Shown here: positions 21,400 to 32,949 of the stretch, in pieces
Layout of the letters: each line of letters starts with the position of its first letter
Numbering within the stretch: the first letter of the stretch is position 1
Assembly (NCBI RefSeq): GCF_963082655.1
Contig: NC_081552.1
Location: 120,764,907-120,828,906 of the forward strand
Source of the DNA: Stomoxys calcitrans
Taxonomy: Eukaryota; Arthropoda; Insecta; Diptera; Muscidae
Length of the DNA: 64,000 nucleotides
Direction of reading: 5' to 3'
Made by a program: the position numbers and the translations under genes
The notes under the pieces: generated by a model
Told to the model about the DNA's origin: nothing
The model's input: only the letters and a program-made list of their open reading frames with translations
Database searches by the model: none

Positions 21400-22255
21400 A
21401 ATAAGAATACCTCGTTGGATAGGGCACAGACCACAGAAAGTTGTTCAAATTCACGGGTTTTGCGATGCCTCCGAAAAGGCATACTGCGCGTGCTTATACA
21501 TTCGTATAATGGATTGTGAGGACGAAATATCAAGTCAAATCTTGGTGTCGAAGAGCTTGACTTACTCGTCTCATTTATTTATGGCGTGAATCTACGATCA
21601 CTCTGGCTTAGTTGAACAAACCACCCTACTTATATGGCAAATAGAGTTTCTAGAATTCTCGATCACGTCGGAAATGCCAATTGGTTAGACTTGACTAGCG
21701 GAGATAATACCGCCGATTCAAGAGCTCGAGGATGTACTATAACGGAGCTAAAGGAAAGTAAACTTTGGTGGAACGGACCTCAATGGCTTAAAGGCCAAAT
21801 TTCTGACTGGCCATAACAGCCGATATTGACACAATATTCTTTGGAAAAGAAAACTAATGTCTTTCAAACTCTTACAGAGCAAGAAGATATATTAGACGGA
21901 TTTTCTTCATACCACCGTGCCCTACAGGTTTTAGCTTATATGTTCAGATTTATTAGAAACTGTCGCCGACAGAGTGGTTTTACATCTCCAAACGGACCAA
22001 TAACTTCGGAAGAGCTGTCTTTCGGGCTATAATTGTTTCACAACGTGCATACTTTCATGGGGCACACGATTACTTAATGCCCAATTCTGCTGTCAACGCA
22101 AAAAGTAGGCTTTTGACATTAAATCCCTACTTAGACAAAACTGTGGTCTTAGGAGTAAACGGAAGGCTGTCGAATTTTGATGCATACAGAACATCAAACT
22201 ATGCTTCGATCCATACGCCAGGAATTTTATGTTATATGCCTTAAAAATGCTATAA
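21400..22255 (+). pseudogene. BEL/Pao retrotransposon pol, part 1 (RNase H to integrase N-terminus)
   Basis: In successive frames: IHGFCDASEKAYCACLYIR (RNase H-like), MANRVSRILDHVG then NTADSRARGCT and LWWNGPQWLKG (the conserved region of BEL pol before the integrase), ILDGFSSYHRALQVLAYM, and near 22150 VVLGVNGRLSNFDAYRTSNY. Together these are collinear with BEL/Pao Pol. Frameshifts are present. The copy is broken at about 22255 by a mariner. Confidence 0.8.
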
Positions 22256-22261
22256 GGCAAT

Positions 22262-23408
22262 GCAAATCGTGAACATTTTCGCGCGATTATTTTTTACCGC
22301 TTTCGACGTGTATTAACTCAATGACAGTGCATTGATGAACTTAATTCAATTTTTTGGCGATAAAGCTACATCAAGGACCAATGTTTATCGATGGTACGGT
22401 GAATTCAACCGAGGACGTAGTTCACTGCAAGACAAATTTCGTTAAGGTCGTTCAAAATCAGTTGTTATTCCAAAAACCGTTGATGCTGTGCACCAACTGA
22501 TATTGTAAGATCGTCATGTGACGTATCGTGAGATTGAGACAACCTTAGGCATTGATGAGACGAGCATACATTTAATATTGCATGAACATTTGGCCGTCAA
22601 ACAAAATTTTTCGCGTTGGAACCATATCGATCAAAGTAGGCTCGTGTTGATTAGTCGAAAGAAATGCTCCAAAAATACGATCGCGGTGCTTCGAAACACG
22701 TCTATGACAACGTGACAGGTGATGAATCGTAAATTTACGCGCATGAGCCCGAAAGTAAACAATATGTATGGGTGTTTCAAGATGAACCAAATCAAACAAA
22801 AGTTGCTCGGGCACGAAGCAAAATGCACATTCGCCCATGAACATTCCATTAAGGAACAGGGGCAAACCTCTCACGAATCAATGAGTGCTATCCGATCAAG
22901 TTTAAGCTAAATGATAAGGGGCCTTCTTTTCATAGCCGAGTCCGAACGGCGTGCCGCAGTGCGACACCTCTTTGTGGAGTAGTTTTTGCATGGTTGCCAT
23001 ACCAAATGGTACAGTACCTCCCAAATGTCGCCATCATTAGAAGGGGATAACCACTACTGAAAATTTTCATGATATTCTCGCCAGGATTCGAAACCAGCCG
23101 CCGAAGACAGATCACTCTTCACCACGCAAATGCGATCTCCCACACATCAGCTCAAACAATTGAATTTTTGAGCATTCAAACCATCGATTTGATGAGTCAT
23201 CCCCCGTATAGTTTTGACTTGGCACGGAATGACTTCTTTTTGTTCTCGTGCGTAAAAAGTAAAATGAGAGGTCAACGTTTTCGATACCTGAAGAAGCGGT
23301 TTATGCATTCAGGATGCATGTTTTGGGGATAAATCAGAGTGGCAAGAGTGCTTCGACAATTGGTTCAAACGCACGCAAAAGTGTATTGATCTTAATGGGA
23401 AATATTTT
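22262..23408 (+). pseudogene. Mariner transposase pseudogene 2
   Basis: Pieces in several frames: INSIFGDKATSRTNVYRWYG region, VTYREIETTLGIDETSIHLI, VFQDEPNQTK-like sequence, and after the SINE ITLHHANAISHTSAQTIEF and LARNDFFLF. The second catalytic residue is Ala (HHAN instead of HHDN); the D,D34D spacing is otherwise kept. About 55 residues around the SINE junction are missing. Frameshifts and stops are present throughout. Confidence 0.8.
22820..23096 (-). repeat. SINE copy 2, 5'-truncated
   Basis: Minus-strand copy of the SINE at 59243, sharing AATGATAAGGGGCC, AGTCCGAACGGCGTGCCGCAG and GACACCTCTTTG. It runs through the B box (GGATTCGAAACC complement, 23084-23095) and stops there, so the A box is lost. 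Confidence 0.8.
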
Positions 23409-24501
23409 AACAAGTAAAAAGGCGTTAAGTTCGGCCGGGCCGAACTTTGGATACCCACCACCTCGGGTATATATGTAAACCACCTTTCATCAAAATTCGG
23501 TGAAAATTGCATACCTTATGTCCCATAGCAGTAGTATCGAAATATGAAATTGCATAAATATGTGGAGGGGCTTAACTTAACTCAATGTCCCAAATTTCGG
23601 CAAAATCAGACAATAAATGCGTCTTTTATGGGCCCAAAACATTAAATCGAAAGATTGGTCTATAAGGCAGCATTGTCCAAATCTGGACCGATCTGAGGAA
23701 ATTAAAGAAGGATGTCGAAGGGCCTAACACTTCGGACAATAAATGCGACTTTTATGGGCTCAAAACCTAACCGAGAGATCGGTCTATATGGCAGCTATAT
23801 CCAAATAGGGACCGATCTGTGCCATAATGCAAAAGTATGTCACTGTCCCAAATTTCGGCGACATCGGACAATAAATGCGCCTTTTATGGACCTAAGATAC
23901 TAAATCGGAGGATCGGTCTATATGACAGCTATATCCAAATCTGGACCGATCTGGGCCAAATTGGCGAAGGATGTCGAAGGGCCTAACACAACTCACTGTC
24001 CCAAATTTCAGCGAAATGGGGTAATAAATGTGGCTTTTATGGGCCTAAGACCCTAAATCAGAGGTTCGGTCTATATGACAGCTATATCCAAATCTGGAAC
24101 GATATGAGCCAAATTGACGAAGAATGTCGAAGGGCATAACGCAACTCATTGTAACAAATTTCAGCGAAATCGGATAATAAATGTGGCTTTTATGGGCCTA
24201 AGACCCTTAATCGGCGGATCGGTCTATATAGGGCCTGTATTAAGATATAGTCCATCTTCGAACTGAACATGCTTATGGACAAAAAAGAATCTGTGCAAAG
24301 TTTCAGCTCAATATCTCTGTTTTTGAAGAGTGTAGCGTGATTTTAACAGACAGACGGACGGACATGTCTAGATCGTCTTAGATTTTTACGCTGATCAGGA
24401 ATATATATATACTTCATAGGGTCGGAAATGGATATTTCGATGTGTTGCAAACGGAATGACAAAATGAATATACCGCCATTCTTCGGTGGTGGGTATAAAA
24501 A
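23409..24501 (-). repeat. Family B HINE-like element 1 (complete)
   Basis: Minus orientation: ACAAGTAAAAAGGCGTTAAG, palindrome TTCGGCCGGGCCGAA and ACCCACCACCTCGGGTATAT at the left. Units have CGGTCTATATGGCAGCTATA at about 153-bp spacing. The GACAGACGGACGG tract is near 24350, and it ends GGTGGTGGGTATAAAAA. It is inserted in mariner 2; the homologous stretch of mariner 4 (about 61165-61185) shows the empty site. Confidence 0.88.
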
Positions 24502-24576
24502 CAATAGAGCGATTTTCCATGATTAATATTTGATTTAGTGTTAACTAATCCCGAAATATAAAAGGCAACTCTGGTA

Positions 24577-25338
24577 TAAGCATAGCATACGTAGACAAAT
24601 TATGGCGGCTTTGATGCAGGAAAGGTGTGTATATTCGCCTCCTTTTACGAAAACTGGGGTAGAATTCGCAGGGCCATTTGAAATTAAAACTTCTAAATTG
24701 CGAAATGTTATGTTGGTTAAAGGTTATGCTCTTGTAGTTGTATGCCTTTCCACTCGTGCTATTCCCTTTTTAGCTAATTTCGATCGTTTTGTTGGTAGGA
24801 GAGGTTTTTCAGTCAAAGTCTTTTCGGATAACAGTTCCAAGTTCGTTAGCGCTAAACAAATACTTGCAAATGAGTATAAGAATTTTTTGAAATTGGCTGA
24901 AAAAGCTTTTGTGGAAAAACAGCATTTATGGTTTCTTATGGCTCTTTTTTTTCCCCAGGCCCCCATATGTTTGGATTATGGGAAGCTTGGGTAAAGAGTA
25001 TGAAGGCCCATCTCAAGAAAGTTGCAGGAAATTTATAGATTACAATGAGGAATTTTCTACGCTGCTGTAACGCATTGAAAGTATTCATAATTCTAGACCC
25101 CTTTTCCCGATAAGCGAAACTCCTTCGGAACTCATAGCACTGACTCCAGCACATTTCATGAAAGGTTCTCCTTAAGTCGCAGTTGCTGAGAAGTATTATG
25201 ATAATATGTCTCTCATTAGTCGATGGCAACGCCTGAAGGTTTTACAACTTCACTTTGCAAAACGTTGGAAGAATGAATATATTTGCGAACTACAAAGGAA
25301 ATATATGGAAGCGTTTACTTAGGAATTTAATTTATTGA
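24577..25338 (+). pseudogene. BEL/Pao pol, part 2 (integrase core)
   Basis: MAALMQERCVYSPPFTKTGV then EFAGPFEIKTSKLRNVMLVK (first catalytic Asp position is Glu-Phe-Ala: normally D/YAGP) and KVFSDNSSKFVSAKQI (second Asp). After a gap come ALTPAHFMKGS-like sequence and SLISRWQRLKVLQLHFAKRW near 25210-25270, the C-terminal part. Frameshifts near 24950. It is cut by the Jockey-like LINE. Confidence 0.8.
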
Positions 25339-25391
25339 AATGACTTAGTGGTTGTTGTTGTTGTGTTCTATCTTTCATCTGCTTGATTATG

Positions 25392-26299
25392 TTAAATGTT
25401 AAGATCCAGGAACTTTGCGACTAAGATGGGGTGCGTCCAGAGGAATCTGGGTCTGAGTCGAGTGTTCCTGGCTTGGCAGTTAAACAGGTGACGTGTATCG
25501 TGTGGTCCCTGGTCACAATCGGGATATACATCTTGCACGTCGGCATCAATCCTTGCTCTGTAGGAGTGGAGGCGGCTGCATCTGCCGAAACGTAATTGAG
25601 CCAGAAGTACTCTGGTTTGCCGGGGGAGGTTAATTTCTTCAGGTGCAATGGGAGGCGGTCGTTCTCCAAGGACTACATTCAACCGGTAGCTATTTACCGC
25701 ATCTGCTATTTACCGTGTCTGCATGAATGTTGTCTAGACCCTAGATCAAGAGGCATATCAACCTCTTAATCTAGGGATTCTCTCTTGCAGCGCTGAACCT
25801 CACGCTTTAGATCATGTAGATCTACCTTAATGCTTCTGGACGGTGGATGTCTATCCACAAGATGATAATTTGGATGGTCTCTGCGATAACAGCCCAAAAG
25901 ATATTGCTTAGACAGCATGTAGTTATGTCTTCGCACTCGTAGGGTCTTTGTTTCCTGATGGAGGTGGTCCACATGAGAACAGTTCGGAGGGCGGCATTCT
26001 GACAGATCTGAATATTTTTCCGCTGTATGTCACATAGCTGACGCGCTGCATAACTTACCACAGACCGGCCAATTGCTTTGTATGTGGTCAAAAAGTTTTC
26101 TTTCTCTGCACCCCAAGTCCTTTAGGGCATTGTTTCTGCTTTTGACTTTATCGCAAATTGCTGTGGCATGTGGGGAGAATGTGTAAGAGCTGTCAAATGT
26201 TCTGCTTTTGACTTTATCGCAAATTGCTGTGGCATGTGGGGAGAATGTGTAAGAGCTGTCAAATGTGACGCCAAGAATTTTGGGACACTTGATGGACGG
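25392..26299 (-). pseudogene. Jockey-like ORF2 C-terminal region
   Basis: Frames read, 5' to 3': KHPKILGVTFD-like KCPKILGVTFDSSYTFSPHA, TTYKAIGRSVVSYAA, QNAALRTV, then LLGCYRRDHPNYHLVDRHPP, and finally VLGERPPPIAPEEINLPRQT and DCDQGPHDTRHLFNC. This is the thumb and C-terminal Cys-containing region after the RT of Jockey-clade LINEs. The RT active site itself was not copied (5' truncation). Several frameshifts. Confidence 0.85.
26135..26266. repeat. 66-bp perfect tandem duplication
   Basis: 26135-26200 and 26201-26266 are identical, from TCTGCTTTTGACTTTATCG to CTGTCAAATGT. The unit is 22 codons and stays in frame in the LINE pseudogene. Confidence 0.95.
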
Positions 26300-26500
26300 A
26301 ATGACTAAGTGGTTATCAAAGATCATAACTTACCTCCAACGGAATGGAGGTTAGGACGAGCAGTTAAGGTATTTACTGGGAATGATTCCAAGGTTCGGGT
26401 GGTGGATTTCCGTACTCAAAACGTTACTATAACCCTTCCACTAGTGAATTTATGCAATTTACCGAATACTCAATTACAACTCAATAACGACTAACACTTA
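26300..26500 (+). pseudogene. BEL/Pao pol, part 3 (C-terminus)
   Basis: VVIKDHNLPPTEWRLGRAVK and VRVVDFRTQNVT then LPLVNLCNLPNT, the closing segment of BEL/Pao Pol (DUF5641-type). It ends at a stop near 26494. Confidence 0.85.
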
Positions 26501-26539
26501 ATTCAATCTCTTGCATAAACAAATTCATAAATTTTATTA

Positions 26540-27375
26540 CATTCTATAGCTCCCAAAAGTGCAAAGTCTGTCAGGAAACAAATCATTTGCGATTTGGCCA
26601 AAAAATTAACAACATGGATGTTTTAATGCGCGTAGAGACAGCGAAAAAAAAAGATATTTTATTTTAATTGCCTTTGCGCCTCCCATACGAGGGAATGATG
26701 TCGATCTCAGAACACTTGTGCAGTTTGTAACCGAAACCATCACAACAAACTTCACGTGGATCGCCAAGATGATGACAAAAAGACAAAACCATCCACTAGT
26801 CGCCTAAGTTCGCATTCTTCTACATCACATCGAACGCAGTCCCAGAAATATGATGAGTCGGATGTCAGTCAAAACAAGAAAGTTCAGATTTAAAAAGTGA
26901 AGTGCCGTCTTGGAGGAAGGTCTAAACGGCATGTTCTCATGCCAACTGCATTGGCCTGCGCAATCAGCGTTGGTAGTACAACCAAGACGCAAATCTGTTA
27001 AATTCTTAAAGGGCGCAACGCAGACAGTAATTTTGAAGTCATTTGTTAAAAACCGCGAACAAGAAGAAAAGGGAATTTTTCCATGAGAGCACAGTCAAAA
27101 TCCAGAACAACGGAATCGTTAAACGAAGTTTAATTCCACAATTCCAGAAAAGATTTCCGATAGAATACATGAGAACACTGACTCCCAACTTCCAGATTTA
27201 GCTGACCCTCATTTTTATCATCCCGTTAACATTGACAAAATGATGGCCAATGATGAAATGTTCAAAGTGCTAAAAGCTGGTTTAATACAGCCTGCGAGTC
27301 ACATGCTAATAGCTCAGCACGGAATTCGGATGGGTCATTTCAGGAGCACGTTTCTGTTGATGTTGCGATATTGCA
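26540..27375 (+). pseudogene. BEL/Pao gag-protease-like remnant
   Basis: In shifting frames: KVCQETNHLRFGQK and NMDVLMRVETAKKKRYF, CLCASHTRG-like sequence, CSVCNRNHHNKLHVDR (zinc knuckle), HVLMPTALACAISVGS (protease start) and near 27190 LPDLADPHFYHPVNIDK, then LIAQHGIRMG. These are the gag C-terminus, protease and pre-RT motifs of a BEL element. They lie downstream of the pol C-terminus, not upstream, so this is a second, internally deleted copy or a rearrangement. Confidence 0.65.
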
Positions 27376-28303
27376 AGAGGTACCGGCATGTTTAACAGCT
27401 CTATACATAATTTATCTACATACAAATATAATACTCTATTATAAGTTTCTAATTACAATTAAAGCATAAATTAATACACCTCCCGAATTTATTAGAATAA
27501 GTGGAAACTCTTTATCCATTAAATAAAAGGTGAAGAAAAGCTTTCGCTCAAACGGATAAAGAGTTCCCAGGCTTGAGCAAAAATAAAAATGAACTTTTTC
27601 CAATTGCTGAATCTAAAAAAAATTATTCTTCACTTCATTAGAGACTGAAGCCGTAAAAGAGGAAAGCTGCCAATAAACCAACATAATCTGAAACCAAACC
27701 CTTTGCTTTTTTTCTTATACTTACATGTTGGGGTTTACTTACAATCTGTGAGAACAACAACGATTCATGCCCAGTGGCGGAATCACATATCACTCCCAAC
27801 ATGCAGGCATATAATTATAACTATTTTAGGAGTCAATTCACCATCCGTCACAACTTCTCAAAATATGCATGCTAAAACACATATTTTCGACTTTTTTCCG
27901 TGGAGCGAAAATGCTCTTACACCTACCCACACAACTTCTCAAAATTGTTGTTTTAATATGCCTGCCTATCGGTGCCAAAAGATGCGATACTGACTGCTCC
28001 TCCATTTCTTAAAATAGGTCAATAAACATGCCTCAATTTGAGCTGAAAATGATCCAATGCACACTAATTTTAATATTTTCCACAAGTGATTTACTGACTG
28101 ACTGATCACTGCCCAGCCTTAAAGGCTAAAGCTAAAATTATGAAATTTTGCATGAATGCTGGCATTATGTCGTAGATGCGGAATATTATTGGGTTTGGCG
28201 ATATTTGTTAATTTGGTTCATGTTTGTGCAGGGTGAACGGAAAGTGCTAGGAGAATGATTTTGGGCTCGAATCAAAAAGCTCTTGAAAAATAAGATTTAC
28301 TAA
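27376..28303. other. Unassigned 0.9 kb, one hairpin
   Basis: No recognisable coding sequence; the 96-codon frame at 27703-27993 looks random. GGAAACTCTTTATCC (about 27500) pairs with GGATAAAGAGTTCCC (about 27556) with one mismatch across a 40-base loop. 27385-27480 is AT-rich and could be LTR remnant of the BEL element. Confidence 0.35.
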
Positions 28304-30034
28304 AACAAGTAAAAAGGCGTTAAGTTCGGCCGGGCCGAACTTTGGATACCCACCACCTCGGGTATATATGTAAATCACCTTTCATCAAAATTCGGTGAAA
28401 ATTTCATACCTTATACTCATATACCTCATACCGATCTGAACTTTATACGACACGGATGTCGAAAAGCCGAACATAAGTCACTGTGTCAAATTTCAGTGAA
28501 ATCGGATTATAAATGCGCCTTTTATGGGGCCAAGACTTGAAATCCAGATATCGGTCTACATGGCAGCTATATCCAAATCTGGACCGATTTGGGCCAAGTT
28601 GCATAAACATGTCGAAGAGCCTAACACTAAGCACAGTCCCAAATTTCGGTGAAATCGGACAATAAATGCCTCTTTTATGGGCCCTAAACCTTAAATCCAG
28701 AGATCGGTCTATATGGCAGCTATATTCAAATCTGGACCGATCTGGGCAAAATTGAAGAAGGACGTCGAAGAGCCTATCTGAACTCACTGTCTCAAATTTC
28801 GGCGACATCGGACAATAAATGCGTCTTTTATGGCCCCAAAACCTAAAACCTAGATATCGGTCTATATGGCAGCTATATCCAAATCTGGACGATCTGTGCG
28901 ATATTGCAGAAGTATGTCAAGGGGCTTAACTTAACTTACTGTTCCAAATTTCGGGGACATCGGGCAATAAATGAGCATTTTATGGGCCCAAAACCATAAA
29001 TCAAGAAATCGGTCTATATGGCAGCTATATCCAAATTTGAACCGATCTAGACCAAATTGAAGAAATATGTCAAAGGGCCTAACACAACTCACTGTCCCAA
29101 ATTTCAGCAAAATCGGATAATGAATGTGGCTATTATGGGCCTTACACCATAAATCGGAGGATCGATCTATATGGCAGCTATATCCAAATCGATGGGCCTT
29201 ACGCAATTCACTGTCCCGAATTTCATCAAAATCGGATAATAAATGTGGCTTTTGTGGGCTTAAGACCCTAAACCGGAGGATCGGTCTATATGGCAGCTAT
29301 ATCCAAATCTGGACCGATCTGAGCTAATTTAACGAAGGATGTCGATGGGCCTTACACAATTCGCTGCCCCGAATTTCATCAAAATCGGATAATAAATGTG
29401 GCTTTTGTGGGCCTAAGACCCTAAACCGGAGGATCGGTCTATATGGCAGCTATATCCAAATCTGAACCGATCTGAACCAAATTAAAGAAACATATCAAAG
29501 GGCCTAAGACAACTCGCTGTCCCAAATTTCAGCGAAATCGGACCATAAATGTGGCTTTTATGGGCCTTAGACCCGAAATCGGAGGATCGGTCTATATGGC
29601 AGCTATATCCAAATCTGGACCGATCTCGGCCAAATTGACAAAGGATGTCGAAGGGCCTAACGCAACTCACTGTCCCAAATTTCAACAAAATCGGATAATA
29701 AATGTGGCTTTTATGGGCCTAAGACCCTAAATGGGCGGATCGGTCTATATGGGGGCTATATCAAGATATAGTCCGATATAGCCCATCTTCGAACTTAACC
29801 TGCTTATGGACAAAAAAATAAATCTTTGCAAAATTTCAGCTCAATATCTCTATTTTTAATGACTGTAGCGTGACTTCAACAGACAGACGGACGGACATGG
29901 CTAGATCGTCTTAGATGTTTACGCTGATCAAGAATATATATACTTTATAGGGTCGGAAATGGATATTTCGATGTGTTGCAAACGGAATGACAAAATGAAT
30001 GTACCCCCATCCTTCGGTGGTGGGTATAAAAAAA
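28304..30034 (-). repeat. Family B HINE-like element 2 (complete, longest)
   Basis: Same ends as element 1 (ACAAGTAAAAAGG with palindrome; GGTGGTGGGTATAAAAA). It has about nine 153-bp units with GGCAGCTATATCCAAATCTGG and a GACAGACGGACGGAC tract near 29880. The ORFs inside are repeat translations (for example CHIDRSSDL), not genes. Confidence 0.9.
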
Positions 30035-30074
30035 ATTTAAAATAGTACCGGAACTGGGAGAAATAATACGTTTA

Positions 30075-30715
30075 GTGCTGCAATTGGTTCTATTTGGGAC
30101 TTTCTTTTCTGGCCTTCACCGCCAAATCATTTGCCCTTTCATTCCCCCTTACTCCGTTATGGCCCGGCACCCACACGATGCGGATTTTCCATTCTCAGAG
30201 AAGGCGTTAATCTCCTTCTTACACTACAAGACCGTTCGTGATCTTACGGTCCTGTTTCTTATTGCCCTTATGGCAATTTTACTGTCGGTAAAGATGTTCA
30301 CACTCGACGTCCTTGCGTTAGCACCACACCACCTCACGCTTTCCGTGATCGCCCGGATCTCCGCCTGCAGGACCGTATTATAATCAGGCAGTCTAAAACA
30401 GATCTCAATTATTGGGTTCTCAACGTAGACCTCAGGCCTACTCAGTCCTCTAGCTTTGATCGATCCGTGTAAGATGATCTTGCGGATGGCAATTCTAGGG
30501 TTCCGTCAATCCAAGACTATGCCGATGGCAGCAGTGCCTCGCACTCGACTTCAAGGTTCATCTCATGTATTCAATCGGAAACCTCTTCCCTTCCCTCCTT
30601 CCAGGTTTCCTATCGCCGCCTCGATTATACCACGATGGTATGAGCTGCTCCTATCCTCAATCCATTCTCCCATCGCCTTAAGTCTCATAGCCGCAGTGGC
30701 TACCTCAGACTTAAT
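30075..30715 (-). pseudogene. LINE-beta RNase H fragment
   Basis: The minus frame contains ENPIIEICFRLPDYNTVLQA then EIRAITESVRWCGANAR and SSVNIFTDSKIAIRAI, the RNase H-like domain of a LINE ORF2. It is followed by a shifted GHNGV-type segment (near 30160-30080). The same domain occurs at 40766-40907 and 46379. Ends are ragged. Confidence 0.75.
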
Positions 30716-31340
30716 CTGTAGTCATTGCGTCGAATATCGAATATCTAGAATATCTAAAAATTTAATTGAAAAAAATTCTTTTTCAAATAAAATATTAATT
30801 AATTCATTAATTTTTTAATTGAATATTCAATTGCAGTCGTGATTGAAATTTTTTCCATTTTCAATTAAAAAATTAATTGAATCAATTAATTTCGGCCAAG
30901 GTGTGCCCCCTCAATATACAACACACAGCTATGACAACAACAACAAATTGTTAGGGTACCCCTTTATACGGATGGGGACGGACCATTCCCCAAAACAACG
31001 CACCTCAAGTTCGTGTTCCCGTACACACCTGTGTATCGAATATAGAAGTTTATAAGATTTTTAATCGATCGATTTTTTTAATCGATCCAATTAAAAAATT
31101 TATTTAAAATGTCAATAAATTTTTGTTTTGAATATCCAATTTTTTTAATGGAAAATTTTTTCAATTGCCTTTTTGTCTTTTTTTTCAAAAACGGTGATTG
31201 ATATTATCATTTTCGTGATTGAAGCAGTTTCAATTTAAATATTAATTGGATCAATTGATTTCGTGATTGAAGCCAAACGATGCGGAATATGGCGTTATCA
31301 TAGAAGGCGTTAATCTCCTTCTTACACTTCTTCTTCTTAA
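30716..31340. other. AT-rich low-complexity stretch
   Basis: Dominated by TTAATTGAA/TTCAATTAA variants and A/T runs (30730-30900 and 31060-31270), with a more balanced patch at 30905-31040. No coding signal. It lies between LINE-beta pieces of opposite orientation. Confidence 0.5.
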
Positions 31341-31344
31341 TCTT

Positions 31345-32048
31345 CTTTGGTAAGGTCACGAAGTAAGTATAAGAGGGAGATTAACTCCTTCCCTGAGAAT
31401 GAGAAAATCCGCATCTTTTGGGTGCCGGGCCATAACGGAGTAAGGGGTAATGAAAGGGCAGGCGATTTGGCGGTGAATAAACTTGGTTAAACCGAAGTCT
31501 TTCGGGTCGACGCAGTCCGAGTTAAGGAAGTGGGCGACGAATGCGCAGGCAACATTGTGGAACAGCGAAACGGTTGGTACGATCGCGAAAATCCTATGGG
31601 GGGATCCAGATCGTGAGAAGACGAGGCTATTACTGAAAGGAAGGAAGAAGAAGGTCGGTATAGCTATTGGTATCATAACGGGACACATAGGACTACCAGG
31701 TCACTTATGTAAAATCGGTGCGACAAGTGATATCATGTGTAGGGCATGCGGGGAAGATGATGGGACGTTGGAGCATTTCCTATGTCATTGCCCGGCTTTC
31801 GCGTCTAACAGATACCGGCACTTAGTGGGGAGATTATACCAGACATGATCCAACTTAGGGGAATGATATTAAAAACAATATTGGATTTTGTAGGTAGGAC
31901 GGAATTACTAACTTAAAATTTTCTTTTTAGTGGTTACTTTACAGTTTTTAGAGCGCACAACAAGCCGATTACTGGCTTAGGTGTATGTCGATAGTGGCAT
32001 GGGCGAATTAATATCTGCACCCTCTTTTCAACTTACCTAACCTAACCG
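31345..32048 (+). mobile_element. LINE-beta 3' end, copy 1
   Basis: ENEKIRIFWVPGHNGVRGN (RNase H terminal part) is followed by LLLKGRKKKVGIAIGIITG and the Cys motif CRACGEDDGTLEHFLCHC, which closes ORF2 near 31846. The 3' UTR ends in CTAACCTAACC. Collinear with 46430-47142 and 60277-60506. Confidence 0.85.
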
Positions 32049-32870
32049 ATTTTTATTTTTTTCTCTATAGGGTCGTCAAGAATTTATATCATAGCCACGA
32101 CTTCTTTGATAGGAAAGATCACCGCTTCATATGTACAATAGGGATGACGTAACCCTTGTAACCATAATCGCAGTCCTATATCCACATTGTCTTCTAGTTA
32201 GAAACATAGACGTATAAATAATCTATCTTACCAATATTCTAGCAACAGTTGTGCGCCTTAACTGTTAGTATTAAGCCAGCAGAGTTCAGAGTACAGTTTG
32301 ATTCGTTGTGAATATGTGTAATATAAATACCTACAACAAATAACTTTTCGCAACATAAATATTATCTTTCGTCCCTTGCAACAATAAAACAATAAGAAAG
32401 TGAATTGAGTGTAATAAATTAATTTTGCCTGGCAATGTAACAGATCACAAAGTAAGCAAACAGGTTAATTAATATTAATTATAACTCTACATTACCCAAA
32501 TAGGCTTTCGGCAAAGTAATTGTGAACGTACCACGAAACAGCCTCCGAATCATAGTTAACATCACATAAATCACATCAACCCCCTGCTTCTGGGATGGAC
32601 TCACAACCAACGAAAAGTAGTCATGGAGAGCTACTCATAAATTTCACGGCCGTTATGCCGCACTGAAAAGAGAACTAATTGAGGAAAAGGAAATGCTCCA
32701 AAGAACAAAAAAATAATCTCTTTTGGGAGGACCAGACTAGTTAGATAATTAATTATGGACGCAATGAATAGAATCAAAGTACAAATCTTAAATTAAAAAA
32801 TAGTAAGAACTTTTTACCCACATTCTTTTAAAGAACAATCATTAAGACTAAGTAGAATGGTAAATTCTGT
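32049..32870. other. Unassigned, possibly an LTR and leader
   Basis: No ORF. The 32220-32460 part has an LTR-like look: TAGTATTAAGCCAGCAGAGTTC, a TAATATAAATACC box, then AACAATAAAACAATAAG. No second LTR copy was found in the window, so it may equally be something else. Confidence 0.25.
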
Positions 32871-32949
32871 TTGCTTAAAATTTTAAGGAACAGTTCAAAC
32901 TGTTTGTTTCGGAACTCCAGCGACCTTAAAAAAATATCCTTTCATGACC

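Larger units (their letters stand above)
22256..24574 (+). mobile_element. Mariner element 2, 5'-truncated, with SINE and HINE insertions
   Basis: Homology to a mariner starts near 22262 (AATCGTGAACATTTTCG) and ends at 24574 with AAATATAAAAGGCAACTCTGG then TA. It is interrupted by a SINE (22820-23096) and by a family B element (23409-24501). The 3' untranslated part resumes at 24502 (CAATAGAGCGATTTTC). It lies inside the BEL element. Confidence 0.85.
25354..26299 (-). mobile_element. Jockey-like LINE, 5'-truncated insertion
   Basis: Minus strand, 946 bp, ending in a CAACAACAACAAC-type tail at 25354. It is flanked by a 15-bp duplication AATGACTTAGTGGTT (25339-25353) and AATGACTAAGTGGTT (26300-26314), one mismatch. 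The insert separates two collinear pieces of BEL pol. Confidence 0.9.

Noticed and set aside
27703..27993. 96-codon plus ORF
   Set aside because: No domain, no codon pattern, and it lies in AT-rich unassigned DNA.
28443..29688. Several 70-120 codon ORFs with recurring CHIDRSSDL / MSPKFGTVS motifs
   Set aside because: They repeat every 51 residues because the family B unit is 153 bp; no start context or domain.
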